In this document: in pieces, positions 6,812 to 15,867 of the stretch
How the letters are laid out: every line of letters begins with the position of its first letter
Numbering within the stretch: the stretch's first letter is position 1
NCBI GenBank assembly: GCA_021838445.1
Contig: JAKCDU010000037.1
Coordinates: 1-36,024, forward strand
Source of the DNA: Actinomycetes bacterium
GTDB lineage: Bacteria; Actinomycetota; Acidimicrobiia; Acidimicrobiales; Palsa-688
Direction of reading: 5' to 3'
Length of the DNA: 36,024 nt
Position numbers and translations under genes: made by a program
The notes under the pieces: model-generated
The model's input: only the letters and a program-made list of their open reading frames with translations
The model's database searches: none
Told to the model about the DNA's origin: nothing

Positions 6812-7593
6812 GCACAGAGGTCCTGCTCGTCGAGGTGGCCGACGAGGTCGCGGTGGTCACCATGAACCGCCCCGAGTCCCGCAACGCGCTGTCAGCACAT
6901 CTGCTGGGTGCGCTGCAGTCGGCCATGGCCGACCTCGCGGCGCGAGAAGACGTGGCGGTCGTGATCCTCACCGGCTCCGACCCGGCGTTCTGCGCCGGGC
7001 TCGACTTGAAGGAGCTGGGTCGGAGTAGCCGGCTCCTCGAAGGGGGCGGCGCATCCGATCAGGCTTCGAGCGCCCCGTGGCCATCGCTGGGCAAGCCGCT
7101 GATAGGAGCGGTCAACGGGGTGGCGGTCACCGGTGGACTCGAGCTGGCTCTCAACTGTGACTTTCTGATCGCTTCGGAGAGGGCCAAGTTCGCCGACACC
7201 CACGCCCGGGTCGGGGTCATGCCCGGGTGGGGGCTCACGGTGCTCCTACCTCAACGGGTCGGCGTGGCCATGGCCCGACGCATGAGCTTCACGGGCGACT
7301 TCGTCGACGCCGCAGCCGCTCTGCGTGCCGGCCTGGTCACCGAGGTCGTGTCTCACGACGAGCTCCTACCGGCGGCTAGGCGCGTGGCCCGCACCATCGC
7401 CGCCAACAACCGATCCGGAGTCCTCGGTATCTACGACACCTACCGGCGCCTCGACGCGATGGCCACCATGGCCGGGCTGGCCCTCGAGCTGGAAGCGTCG
7501 CTCCGCTGGCGGCGGGAGGGGCGAACCGACGGCCTGGCCGAACGGGTCCCCGGTGTCATCTCCCGCGGCCGCGACCAGCTCGGCCCCATCTGA
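6808..7593 (+). CDS. Enoyl-CoA hydratase/isomerase (crotonase) family protein
   Basis: The 261-residue protein has the crotonase fold. CoA-binding and oxyanion-hole segments are AFCAGLDLKEL (60-70) and GVAVTGGLELALNCD (104-118). The first catalytic glutamate is present as Glu112, but the position of the second one (in FxxPEx-type motifs) is His132 in FADTHARVG, so water addition by the classical two-Glu mechanism is doubtful. Other reactions of the superfamily (isomerisation, hydrolysis, or non-catalytic acyl-CoA binding as in EchA6-like proteins) are possible. The start GTG at 6808 overlaps the glsB-type stop. The liv transporter follows 198 bp downstream, suggesting a link with acyl-CoA catabolism of an imported acid. 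Confidence 0.87.
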   Translation: MSTEVLLVEVADEVAVVTMNRPESRNALSAHLLGALQSAMADLAAREDVAVVILTGSDPAFCAGLDLKELGRSSRLLEGGGASDQASSAPWPSLGKPLIGAVNGVAVTGGLELALNCDFLIASERAKFADTHARVGVMPGWGLTVLLPQRVGVAMARRMSFTGDFVDAAAALRAGLVTEVVSHDELLPAARRVARTIAANNRSGVLGIYDTYRRLDAMATMAGLALELEASLRWRREGRTDGLAERVPGVISRGRDQLGPI

Positions 7594-7791
7594 GGATTAC
7601 CGGCGGTTCGACCGATCCCCCGAGGAAATCGGAGGATTGAGAGGATTGTCCGTTTCCACGGACCAACCGTTGCGTGTCACCCAATGGAACAGGTCGGATG
7701 CCTGCCCGGCCACCGGCCTTCAGCCGGCTGAGGCCATTCGATATGTTCTAGCCCGAGTAGCATCCTTTTCGGGGGGAACCGCAGCAGGGCA

Positions 7792-9720
7792 ATGAACGAA
7801 TTCATTTCACTCACCGTCGCTGGCATCGCGACCTACGGGTGTGTATACGCCCTCACGGCCATGGGCCTGGTGGTCACCTACACCACGTCGGGCATATTCA
7901 ACTTCGCCCAGGGCGCCATCGGGATGATCGGCGCCTTCTTCTTCTACGAGCTGTCGAGGGTCTGGCACATCCCGTCGCTGCTGTCGTTGATCATCGCCGT
8001 CTTCATATTCGCCCCGTTGATCGGCGCCCTGCTGGAGCGGCTGGTGATGAGGCGTCTCGAGAACGCCGCGCTCGAAGCCAAGCTGACGGTCACCATCGCC
8101 CTGCTGCTGCTGGGGATCGCTCTGGCCACGGCCATCTGGAACCCGCAGACGGTCAGGAACCTGCCCAGCTTCTTCAACGGCCACCAGGTCTCGGTGGGCG
8201 GGGTGAACCTGACCTACCAGCAGGTGATCGTCGTCCTGGCTGCCATTCTGGCCGCCGTCCTCCTGCGCTTGTTCTTCATCTACACCCGGGCCGGCATCGC
8301 CACCCGGGCCGTCGTCGACGACCGGGACCTGGCCGCCCTCACGGGGGCCAGCCCAGCCCGCTTCGCTCAGCTCGGCTGGGCCATGGGGTGTGCCCTGGCT
8401 GCGCTCGCCGGAATCCTGATCGCCCCGCAGAACGGGGCCCTCGACATCACCAACCTGACCCTCCTGGTGGTCAACGGCTACGCCGCCGCCATGGTCGGCC
8501 GACTGCGCAGCCTGCCCCTCACCTTCGCCGGAGCCATCGTGCTCGGGGTTCTGTACTCCTACGCCCTGGGCTACCTACCGAGCACGTTGGTGTGGAACGA
8601 CTTCGCCAACATCACACCGATGATCTTCCTACTCCTGGTTATCCTGGTCCTGCCGCAGTCCCGAGCAGTGCTGTCGCGGCGGATCATGGTGAGGGCCCCC
8701 CGGGTGGTCGGCCTGAGGGAATCGCTCATCGCCGGCGGAGCCCTGATCCTCGCCGGGGTCCTGTTCTCGAGGCTGCTGTCGGGCAACAACCTGTCCTACG
8801 CCAACACCGGGGTGTCGCTCGGCATCATCATGCTGTCCCTGGTGCTCCTGACCGGCTACGGAGGGCAGGTCTCCCTTTGCCAGTTCAGCTTCGCCGGGCT
8901 CGGCGCCTACGCCATGTCCAAGGTCGGAGGGACCCACGGCTCGCTGCTCGGCATCCTGGCCGCCATGGGTCTGGCCGGGGCGGTCGGGGGTCTGGTGGCG
9001 CTCCCCTCGCTGCGGCTCAGGGGTCTTTATCTGGCCCTCGCCACCCTGGCTTTCGCTCAGGGTATGGACACCTACTTCTTCGGCAACCCGCAATTCTTCG
9101 GGGTGGCCGGGAGCATCTCGGTGGCCCGTCCCGATCTCTTCGGGTTCCAGCTGAGCAGTAGCCGGACCCTTCTGATAGCCCTTACCGTGGTGTTCGCCCT
9201 GATCGCCACGCTGATCCTCACCTTCCGGAGATCCCGATTCGGTCGGCGGCTCGTGGCCATCAACGACAGCCCCGCCGCGTGCCTGACCGTGGGTGTGGAC
9301 ATGACCCGATCAAAGTTGGCCGTGTTCATCATCTCGGCGGCCATTGCCGGGCTGGGGGGCGCCCTCTACGCCGGCGCCCAGACCCAGGTGGGGCCCAACG
9401 ACTTCCAGTTCATCCTGTCCCTGACGCTGCTGCTGATCGCCGTCGTCTGGGGTATCCGGACCACGGCCGGGATGCTCTTCGGAGGCATCGTGTTCTCTCT
9501 CGGGCCTCTCCTCGGCCAGCACCTGACCCACCCCCGGGACGCTTTCGACCTGTTGGTCGGCCTGGCCGCCATAGGCGTGTCGCAGAACCCGGAGGGCACC
9601 TTCGGCGGAAACACACTGCTCCAGAGGTGGCGTAACTCCAGGGAGGCCCAGCCGCCCCAAGCGGCCGGTGCGCTGGCCGCCGACTCGGGGGAGGAGAGGT
9701 TGAGCCATGCTGCAGGTTGA
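7792..9720 (+). CDS. Fused LivH-LivM permease of a branched-chain-amino-acid-type ABC importer
   Basis: The 642-residue membrane protein joins two permeases. Residues 1 to about 295 match LivH (GLVVTYTTSGIFNFAQGAIGM near the start, then the AALTGASPARFAQLGWAMG coupling segment). Residues about 310-610 match LivM (LLTGYGGQVSLCQFSFAGLGAYAM, LRLRGLYLALATLAFAQGM, and SPAACLTVGVDMTRSKL as the coupling segment). It would form the whole translocation pore for a HAAT-type importer; substrates of this family include branched-chain amino acids, amides and aromatic acids. The two halves are separate genes in E. coli, whereas fusions are common in actinobacteria. Start ATG at 7792 follows a GCAGGG-type ribosome site. 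The 3' end overlaps livG by 14 bases. Confidence 0.93.
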   Translation: MNEFISLTVAGIATYGCVYALTAMGLVVTYTTSGIFNFAQGAIGMIGAFFFYELSRVWHIPSLLSLIIAVFIFAPLIGALLERLVMRRLENAALEAKLTVTIALLLLGIALATAIWNPQTVRNLPSFFNGHQVSVGGVNLTYQQVIVVLAAILAAVLLRLFFIYTRAGIATRAVVDDRDLAALTGASPARFAQLGWAMGCALAALAGILIAPQNGALDITNLTLLVVNGYAAAMVGRLRSLPLTFAGAIVLGVLYSYALGYLPSTLVWNDFANITPMIFLLLVILVLPQSRAVLSRRIMVRAPRVVGLRESLIAGGALILAGVLFSRLLSGNNLSYANTGVSLGIIMLSLVLLTGYGGQVSLCQFSFAGLGAYAMSKVGGTHGSLLGILAAMGLAGAVGGLVALPSLRLRGLYLALATLAFAQGMDTYFFGNPQFFGVAGSISVARPDLFGFQLSSSRTLLIALTVVFALIATLILTFRRSRFGRRLVAINDSPAACLTVGVDMTRSKLAVFIISAAIAGLGGALYAGAQTQVGPNDFQFILSLTLLLIAVVWGIRTTAGMLFGGIVFSLGPLLGQHLTHPRDAFDLLVGLAAIGVSQNPEGTFGGNTLLQRWRNSREAQPPQAAGALAADSGEERLSHAAG

Positions 9721-10431
9721 CGGCGTCACGGTCGCCTTCGGGGGCATCAGAGCCCTCATGGATGTCAACATCGATGTGGAGGGCAACCGGATCACCGGGC
9801 TCATAGGGCCCAACGGCGCGGGCAAGACGACCTTGTTCAACGTCATCACCGGTCTCCAGCGACCGAGAAGCGGGCGGGTCCTGCTCGATGGCGTGGACGT
9901 CACCGGCAAGGGACCGCGGACCCGGGCCAAGCTGGGGATGGGCCGCACCTTCCAGCGCCTCGAGGTGTTCGGTTCCCTGACCGCCCTGGAGAACGTTCTC
10001 GTCGCCGTCGAGAACCGTGGCGGTATGGGGCGGGCCGCCCGTCAGCGGGCCACCGACCTGCTCGGTCGTGTCGACCTGGCCCGGATGGCCGGGGTGCAGG
10101 CCGATGTGCTGCCCACTGGTCAGGCCCGGCTGCTCGAGCTGGCCCGGGCTCTGGCCTGCGAGCCCAAGGTGCTGCTTCTCGACGAGCCCTTCTCCGGGCT
10201 CGACGCCAACGAGAGCGCCCGCCTGGGAGATCTGCTGGAGAGCCTGACGTCGGAAGGTCTGGCCATCCTGCTCGTCGAGCACGACATGGAGATGGTCATG
10301 CGGCTCTGCACTCGTATCCATGTCCTCAGCTTCGGGTCGATCATCGCCGCGGGAACACCGGGTGAGATCAAGGCCGATGCCGCCGTCCAGGAGGCCTACC
10401 TCGGCGCGCCGGTCGGCGCCGGGTCGGGATC

Positions 10432-10435
<4 letters not shown>
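9707..10435 (+). CDS. livG: LivG-type ABC transporter ATP-binding protein
   Basis: The 242-residue ATPase of the importer has Walker A GPNGAGKTT (34-42), the LivG-type insertion GMGRTFQRLEVFGSLTALENV with its Q-loop, a signature-like LPTGQARLLELARAL in place of the canonical LSGGQ, Walker B VLLLDEPFSGLD and the switch His in LLVEHDMEMVM. LivG-type proteins often carry degenerate signatures of this kind. It pairs with LivF to power the fused permease. A GAGGAGAGG ribosome site precedes the ATG inside the end of the permease gene. The stop overlaps the livF start as ATGA. Confidence 0.93.
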
Positions 10436-11202
<767 letters not shown>

Positions 11203-11226
11203 CAACTAAGAAAGGGAAACCTGATA

Positions 11227-12561
11227 GTGATACCGCACAAGAGGCGTGCCGCGCTGGCCTGTCTGGCCAGCGTCGCCGTAGTGGGCCTGGCGGCCTGTTC
11301 GAGCTCCAGTTCCAAGGGGGGCGGGGCCAGCCCCGCCACGACGGTCGCCAACGCCAACCCGTCGTCGTATCCCACGCTTCCCCCGAACCCCAAGGTCGCT
11401 GGCACGCTCAGCGGCCCCGGAGTGACGGCCACCACCATCACCATCGGCCAGATAGCCACCACCACCGGGCCGGTGCCCGGCTTGTTCCAGGGTGCCTTCG
11501 ACGGCCTCGACGCCTGGGTGGCGTGGGTCAACGCCAACGGCGGCATCGCCGGCCGCCAGGTCAAGATCGACCGGGTTGACGACGGGTTCAACTGCAGCAC
11601 CTACACCAACGCCATGACCAACTTCGCCACCTCGGCGTTCGCCGTCATCGGGAACATCTCGCTCGAGGACACCTGCGGTAAGAAGGTGCTGCAGGCCAAC
11701 CCGAACATGATCGACATCCAGGCGCTGACCCTCGACCCGACGCTCTACTCGATCCCCAACGTGTTCGCCGGGGAGTCGACGCCGCCGGGGGCCATCACCA
11801 CCGGCCTCGAGTACATGAAGAAGAAGTTCCCCGACGCCGTCACCCACGCCGCTCAGCTGGTCGGGGCGGCGGCGGCGGCCAACGGCAAGGAGGAGCAGCT
11901 CACCGCCGAGTCACTCGGCTACAAGTACCTCTACGTCCGCGACATCCCCGACCTGACCACCAACTTCACCACCTACATCCTGGCCATGAAGGCCCAAGGG
12001 GTGAAGTTCGTGGACATGACCGACCTGGCTGACACCAGCGATGCCAATTTCTTGCAGCAGGCCGCCCAGCAGAACTTCCACCCTGACGTGGTCTACGGGG
12101 CATCCGCCTACGACGCCAACCTGTTCAAGCTGCTCGGCAACGCCTCCCTGGCCAACAACGTCCTGTGGTCGGCTCTGTTCACCTCCATGTACCTCGGTCA
12201 GGACCGGGCCACGGTTCCGGCGGTCAACACCTACCTGACGTGGATGGTCAACGCCCACCCGAGCGCGGCCTCGACGCTGTACTCGGTGGACGCGTGGGCT
12301 GCCGGTCAGCTGCTCGTCCAAGCCATGCAGAACGCTGGCGCGAGCGTCACCCAGAGCACCGTGCTGTCAGCTCTGAAGAACATCAACAATTTCAGCGCCG
12401 GCGGCCTGGTCGCTCCGTCCGATCCCGGCCTGAAGCAGGGCACGCACTGCGTGGTCATGGCCAACGTGCAGAACAGCCAGTGGGTGCGGGTCGAGCCGGC
12501 CTCGGGCTTCGACTGCAGCGGCACCTACCACACCATTCCGTTGAGCGAAGTCAGCAAGTAG
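11227..12561 (+). CDS. Liv-type ABC transporter substrate-binding lipoprotein
   Basis: The 444-residue protein has a lipoprotein signal: positively charged KRR (5-7), a hydrophobic core and lipobox LAAC with Cys24 as the acylation site. It is followed by a Ser/Gly linker, so the mature protein is membrane-anchored outside the cell. The remainder is a periplasmic-binding-protein type I fold (TITIGQIATTTGPVPGLFQGAFDGLDAWVAWVN... split over two lobes), as in LivJ/LivK and aromatic- or amide-binding relatives. GTG at 11227 follows an AGAAAGGGA ribosome site 24 bases after livF. The binding pocket cannot be read well enough to name the ligand. The gene is followed by a strong hairpin terminator, so it ends the operon. 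Confidence 0.92.
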   Translation: MIPHKRRAALACLASVAVVGLAACSSSSSKGGGASPATTVANANPSSYPTLPPNPKVAGTLSGPGVTATTITIGQIATTTGPVPGLFQGAFDGLDAWVAWVNANGGIAGRQVKIDRVDDGFNCSTYTNAMTNFATSAFAVIGNISLEDTCGKKVLQANPNMIDIQALTLDPTLYSIPNVFAGESTPPGAITTGLEYMKKKFPDAVTHAAQLVGAAAAANGKEEQLTAESLGYKYLYVRDIPDLTTNFTTYILAMKAQGVKFVDMTDLADTSDANFLQQAAQQNFHPDVVYGASAYDANLFKLLGNASLANNVLWSALFTSMYLGQDRATVPAVNTYLTWMVNAHPSAASTLYSVDAWAAGQLLVQAMQNAGASVTQSTVLSALKNINNFSAGGLVAPSDPGLKQGTHCVVMANVQNSQWVRVEPASGFDCSGTYHTIPLSEVSK

Positions 12562-12590
12562 CGGCTCTCCTCGAGGAGGGGTACCGAAAG

Positions 12591-12621
12591 AACCGGCCGG
12601 CGCCATGGGCGCCGGCCGGTT
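12591..12621 (+). terminator. Strong hairpin terminator of the liv operon
   Basis: A perfect 14-bp stem (12591-12604 with 12608-12621, sequence AACCGGCCGGCGCC on the left arm) closes a three-base ATG loop. Only a weak T-rich tail (CACGTTTGCTT) follows. It lies 30 bases after the binding-protein stop, and the convergent dioxygenase gene ends 67 bases further on, so it can serve both strands. Confidence 0.8.
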
Positions 12622-12687
12622 CACGTTTGCTTCGCTGTGGTCGAAGGCAGGGGGCGCCGGGTCGGGCCGCCCGTTGCCTCTGACGGT

Positions 12688-13584
12688 CTACAGGGTGGGG
12701 AAGTTGATGAACTTGTGTCCCCAGAACTCGCCTTCGGTGATCTCGTAGACCGGCACTTCCTCGGTCACCCTCAAGCCGTCGTAGCCGACCTCTACGACGA
12801 AGCCGCCGGGTCCGATGACGTAGAAGGACACCATGTGGTCATTGGTGTGGCGGCCGAGAGTCTGCATGATGGGCAGCTCCATCTTCTCGGCCCGGTCCCA
12901 GGCCCGTCCCACGTCGTCGAGCGTGGCGGCTTCGAGCATGAAGTGGATGAGCCGTCCCGGTCCGGCCATGGGTAGCAGCCCCACGGTGTGGTGGCGGGGA
13001 TTGCAGCCGAGGAACCACAGGGTCTCGAACTGAGGGGTCCCGTCGGCGGCCGGGGCGGCGGGAAGGCGCATGGTGTTGCGCGGTCGGAAACCCAGGGTCT
13101 CGGTGTAGAACCGGTAGGCGGCTTGGCCGTCGGCGACGGTTAGGACCACGTGGCCCATGCCCTGGTCCCCGGTGACGAACGAGGAGACCTTGGGGGTGTT
13201 GACCGGGCGGTGAGCCAGGGCCACCCCCCAGAACAGCTCGACGGGGTTGCCGCCGGGATCGTCGAAGGTGACCGCCGCGGTCACCCGCCGGTCCCGGCAC
13301 GCCGACTGGTCCAAGACGGTGACCTTGGTCCCGGTCGCCTCGACGGCCGCCACCATCAGGTCCATTTCCTCGGGCCCGCTCACCTGGAACCCGATGGCTT
13401 CCACGGAGCTCTGGGCCGAGGGGATGACCACCAGTCGGTGGGGATGATCGTCGATCCGGAAATAGGAGTACTCCGAGGTGTCCCCTTTGACGGCTTCGAG
13501 GCCGAGGAAGTCCACGGCGAAGCGGTTCCAGGCGTCGACGTCCTCGGCGGCGATCCTTATGTAGCCGAGCGATTGAACCGGCAT
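12688..13584 (-). CDS. Type I extradiol ring-cleavage dioxygenase (BphC/HsaC-like)
   Basis: The 298-residue protein consists of two vicinal-oxygen-chelate modules (about 1-120 and 140-285). The Fe(II) ligands expected for catechol 2,3-dioxygenase-type enzymes are at His145 (GMGHVVLTV), His214 (GRLIHFMLEA) and Glu265 (FVVEVGYDG). Nearby are the second-sphere His/Tyr in GRHTNDHMVSFYV, and the terminal EFWGHKF motif seen in BphC. It should open a catechol-type ring next to the two hydroxyls with O2; substrates in relatives include dihydroxybiphenyl and steroid-derived catechols. A GGAGG ribosome site precedes the ATG. The gene converges with the liv operon and diverges from the alpha/beta hydrolase. 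The latter could be the C-C hydrolase acting on the ring-opened product, but that is inference. Confidence 0.88.
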   Translation of the reverse strand: MPVQSLGYIRIAAEDVDAWNRFAVDFLGLEAVKGDTSEYSYFRIDDHPHRLVVIPSAQSSVEAIGFQVSGPEEMDLMVAAVEATGTKVTVLDQSACRDRRVTAAVTFDDPGGNPVELFWGVALAHRPVNTPKVSSFVTGDQGMGHVVLTVADGQAAYRFYTETLGFRPRNTMRLPAAPAADGTPQFETLWFLGCNPRHHTVGLLPMAGPGRLIHFMLEAATLDDVGRAWDRAEKMELPIMQTLGRHTNDHMVSFYVIGPGGFVVEVGYDGLRVTEEVPVYEITEGEFWGHKFINFPTL

Positions 13585-13683
13585 GTACGCCTCCAGTCAG
13601 CGAGTCGGTGGCGCGCTCAGCGTATGGTCCGGCGGTTCGCCTCTCCGGGCCTACGTCCCGGCGAGCGGGACGGCGCCGGCCGG

Positions 13684-13689
13684 TACTGT
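13684..13689 (+). promoter_or_regulatory. -10 box (TACTGT) of the alpha/beta hydrolase gene
   Basis: TACTGT is followed by six bases (GAGCCG) and the ATG at 13696, implying a leaderless transcript and supporting this start over the much longer upstream open frame. Confidence 0.5.
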
Positions 13690-13695
13690 GAGCCG

Positions 13696-14604
13696 ATGCG
13701 AGCTGAGCAGGTACCCGAGTGGTTCACTCAGGCCCTGAACCATCAACCGGAGGTCGGCCAGGTCGAGGTGTCAGGTTGCCCGATCGCCTTCCGCAGGTGG
13801 GGCGACCCATCCCGCCCGGGGCTGCTGTTGGTGCACGGTGGGGGTGCCAACAGCCGGTGGTGGGACCACGTGGCTCCGTTCTTCGCCCGGGAGTGTCGCG
13901 TCACCGCCATCGACCTCTCCGGGCACGGGGACTCGGGGCGTCGGGCGTCCTACACCCATGACGTGTGGGCCGAGGAGATCGCCGTCCTGGCCGGCGCATC
14001 GGCAGGTTCGTCGCAGCCGCCGGTCGTGCTGGCCCACAGCCTGGGCGGCCTGGCCACCTTCCGGGCCGCGGCCCTCTACGGGGACCGCTTCGAGGGGGTG
14101 ATAGTCATCGATTCCCCGGTCCACGAGGAGCCGCCCGAGCAGGTGGCCAGCCGGCGCCGGGAGGCGTTCGGGCCGCTGCGCACCTACCTCACACCCGAAG
14201 AGGCGCTGTCCCACTTCCGCACCGTCCCCGACCAGCCGGTGCTGCTCCCCTACGTGGTCGACCACGTGGCGCGGAACTCCATCCGTCCGGCCAACGGAGG
14301 CTGGACTTGGAAGTTCGACCCGGCATTCTTCAGCGACCTGGCCCAGATCGGCGCCGAGACGCTCGGCGCGATCGGCTGCCGGGTGGCGGTGCTGCGCGCC
14401 GAGCACGGCCTGGTCACCCCTGACGTGGGACGGCACATGTACCAGCTGCTGGGGCGGACCGCCCCGGTCATCGAGATTCCCCTGGCCTATCACCACGTGA
14501 TGCTCGACCAGCCCCTTCTCCTGGTCACCGCGGTATTGGCCCTGCTGGCCGACTGGCGTCATTCTTATGCCATACAGGTGCCGGCAGCCTCGGAGGGGTG
14601 GTAG
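13696..14604 (+). CDS. Alpha/beta hydrolase
   Basis: The 302-residue protein has the alpha/beta-hydrolase fold: oxyanion-side LLLVHGGGANSRWWDHV (43-59), ITAIDLSGHGDS-like strand (69-80), the nucleophile elbow AHSLGG with Ser115, and a C-terminal catalytic His in YHHVMLDQP (His266/267). The acid is probably in the RAEHGLVTPD region. The reaction cannot be named from sequence; candidates are ester, lactone or C-C bond hydrolysis in a ring-cleavage pathway, since the gene is divergent from an extradiol dioxygenase with a 111-bp gap. The open frame extends to 13150, but that part is antisense to the dioxygenase and lacks homology. The following membrane-protein gene begins nine bases after its stop. 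Confidence 0.85.
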   Translation: MRAEQVPEWFTQALNHQPEVGQVEVSGCPIAFRRWGDPSRPGLLLVHGGGANSRWWDHVAPFFARECRVTAIDLSGHGDSGRRASYTHDVWAEEIAVLAGASAGSSQPPVVLAHSLGGLATFRAAALYGDRFEGVIVIDSPVHEEPPEQVASRRREAFGPLRTYLTPEEALSHFRTVPDQPVLLPYVVDHVARNSIRPANGGWTWKFDPAFFSDLAQIGAETLGAIGCRVAVLRAEHGLVTPDVGRHMYQLLGRTAPVIEIPLAYHHVMLDQPLLLVTAVLALLADWRHSYAIQVPAASEGW

Positions 14605-14613
14605 TCAGAGGGG

Positions 14614-15867
14614 ATGGAAACGGTCGAACAATCCTCGGTCGCCTCCCGCCGGCCCTCCGCCTTGGACCTGGTCGCAGCCGCCGGGCTGGTGGCGACCGTG
14701 GTGCTGCACGTCGTCGCCATGGCACCGACCTACTTCGTGGGGACCGGTTCGCTCATGTCCCAACCCGACCAGGCGACCATCTACTCGGTGGTGGCAGCGG
14801 CCTGGGCTCTGGCCCTGGTCATCGGCCTGACCGGGCCCAACCGCACGCAGGTGGCGGCGGCCCTGGCGGTCGGCGTGGCGGCGAGCGAGCTCGGGTTCCG
14901 TGTCGCCGACCTCGGTGACGCCCTGCGCTACGGCACCCAGACGGTCGGCTCGGGTCTGTGGCTGATGGAAGCGGCGTGGGTCGTCGGGGCGGTCGCCGCC
15001 GGGCTGGCTGTGGCCGCCGCCCGGCGCCGCCACACCCCCAGACCTCCGAAGCGCTCCGAGGTCGCGGGCGCCCCCGAGCCGTGGTCTGGCCCCCAACCGG
15101 GGCCCGGAGCCGCTGCCGACGGGTCTGACGCGGCCGGGACCGCCGCCTACGGGCCTGACGCAGCCAGGGCTGACACGCCCGACAGCATCGACTGGACGGC
15201 GCCGCTCACCGTTGGTGACGGCCGCCCCGAGCCCGGTTTCGTGCCCGTCCCTGTAGCGGTCGCCGTCGGCGGGGCCGGCGGGGCGACCGACGAGCCCGGC
15301 GTTTCCCCCTCCGCCGAGGACGATCACGAGAGGGCGGCCTGGACACTGCTGGTGATCATTCTCGCCGCCGTCACCGCCGGGGCGTTCCTACCGGCATGGG
15401 ACCACGCGGTGGCCACCAGCGCGGTCACGGGGAGATCGGTCGGTGTCGACCTGGGTAACGCCTTCAGCCATCAGCCCTGGCAGCAGGTCGTGGGAACGGT
15501 GCTGGCCGCGCTCAGCCTGCTGGTGGTTCCGGCGGTGGCTGTGCGCCTGCGCAACAAGGCGGTCGGTGCGGCCGCGGTGTGCGGGAGCCTGCTCGTTCTG
15601 GCCGCGCAGCTGGCTTCAGCGGTGGTCCAGGTCGACCAGCCGGTTTCCCCGTCCTATTTCGGCCTCACGGCCGGCCAGGTGCAGCAACTCGGACTGTCGC
15701 TGTCGCTGCGCCTGACCGACTGGTTCACCGTCGACGCCCTGGCGGCCTACGCCCTGCTCGCCGCGGTCATGGTGTGGTCCACGCTGAGGGTGGCTCACGA
15801 CAACTCGGCGGGGACCGTCCCGAAAGCCCCTTTCGAGCGCAACGAGGCGATGCCCTCGGCGTCGTAG
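14614..15867 (+). CDS. Polytopic membrane protein of unknown function
   Basis: I do not recognise this 417-residue protein. It shows two hydrophobic halves, with helices at about 18-38, 55-73, 78-95 (weak) and 112-136, then 241-261, 292-311, 317-339 and 372-390. They are separated by a Pro/Ala/Gly/Asp-rich linker of about 100 residues (140-240) that is probably disordered. There are no obvious catalytic motifs. A GAGGGG ribosome site precedes ATG 14614. It is likely cotranscribed with the alpha/beta hydrolase. Its last 73 bases overlap the 3' end of the convergent CoA-transferase gene, so both tails are coded on opposite strands of the same DNA. Confidence 0.7.
   Translation: METVEQSSVASRRPSALDLVAAAGLVATVVLHVVAMAPTYFVGTGSLMSQPDQATIYSVVAAAWALALVIGLTGPNRTQVAAALAVGVAASELGFRVADLGDALRYGTQTVGSGLWLMEAAWVVGAVAAGLAVAAARRRHTPRPPKRSEVAGAPEPWSGPQPGPGAAADGSDAAGTAAYGPDAARADTPDSIDWTAPLTVGDGRPEPGFVPVPVAVAVGGAGGATDEPGVSPSAEDDHERAAWTLLVIILAAVTAGAFLPAWDHAVATSAVTGRSVGVDLGNAFSHQPWQQVVGTVLAALSLLVVPAVAVRLRNKAVGAAAVCGSLLVLAAQLASAVVQVDQPVSPSYFGLTAGQVQQLGLSLSLRLTDWFTVDALAAYALLAAVMVWSTLRVAHDNSAGTVPKAPFERNEAMPSAS

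Noticed and set aside
7648-7663. Terminator after the crotonase gene (GTCCGT-TTCC-ACGGAC)
   Set aside because: The stem is only six pairs and no T-run follows; too weak to annotate.
13150-13695. N-terminal extension of the alpha/beta hydrolase
   Set aside because: It is antisense to the dioxygenase and without homology; a -10 box and ATG at 13696 explain the start.
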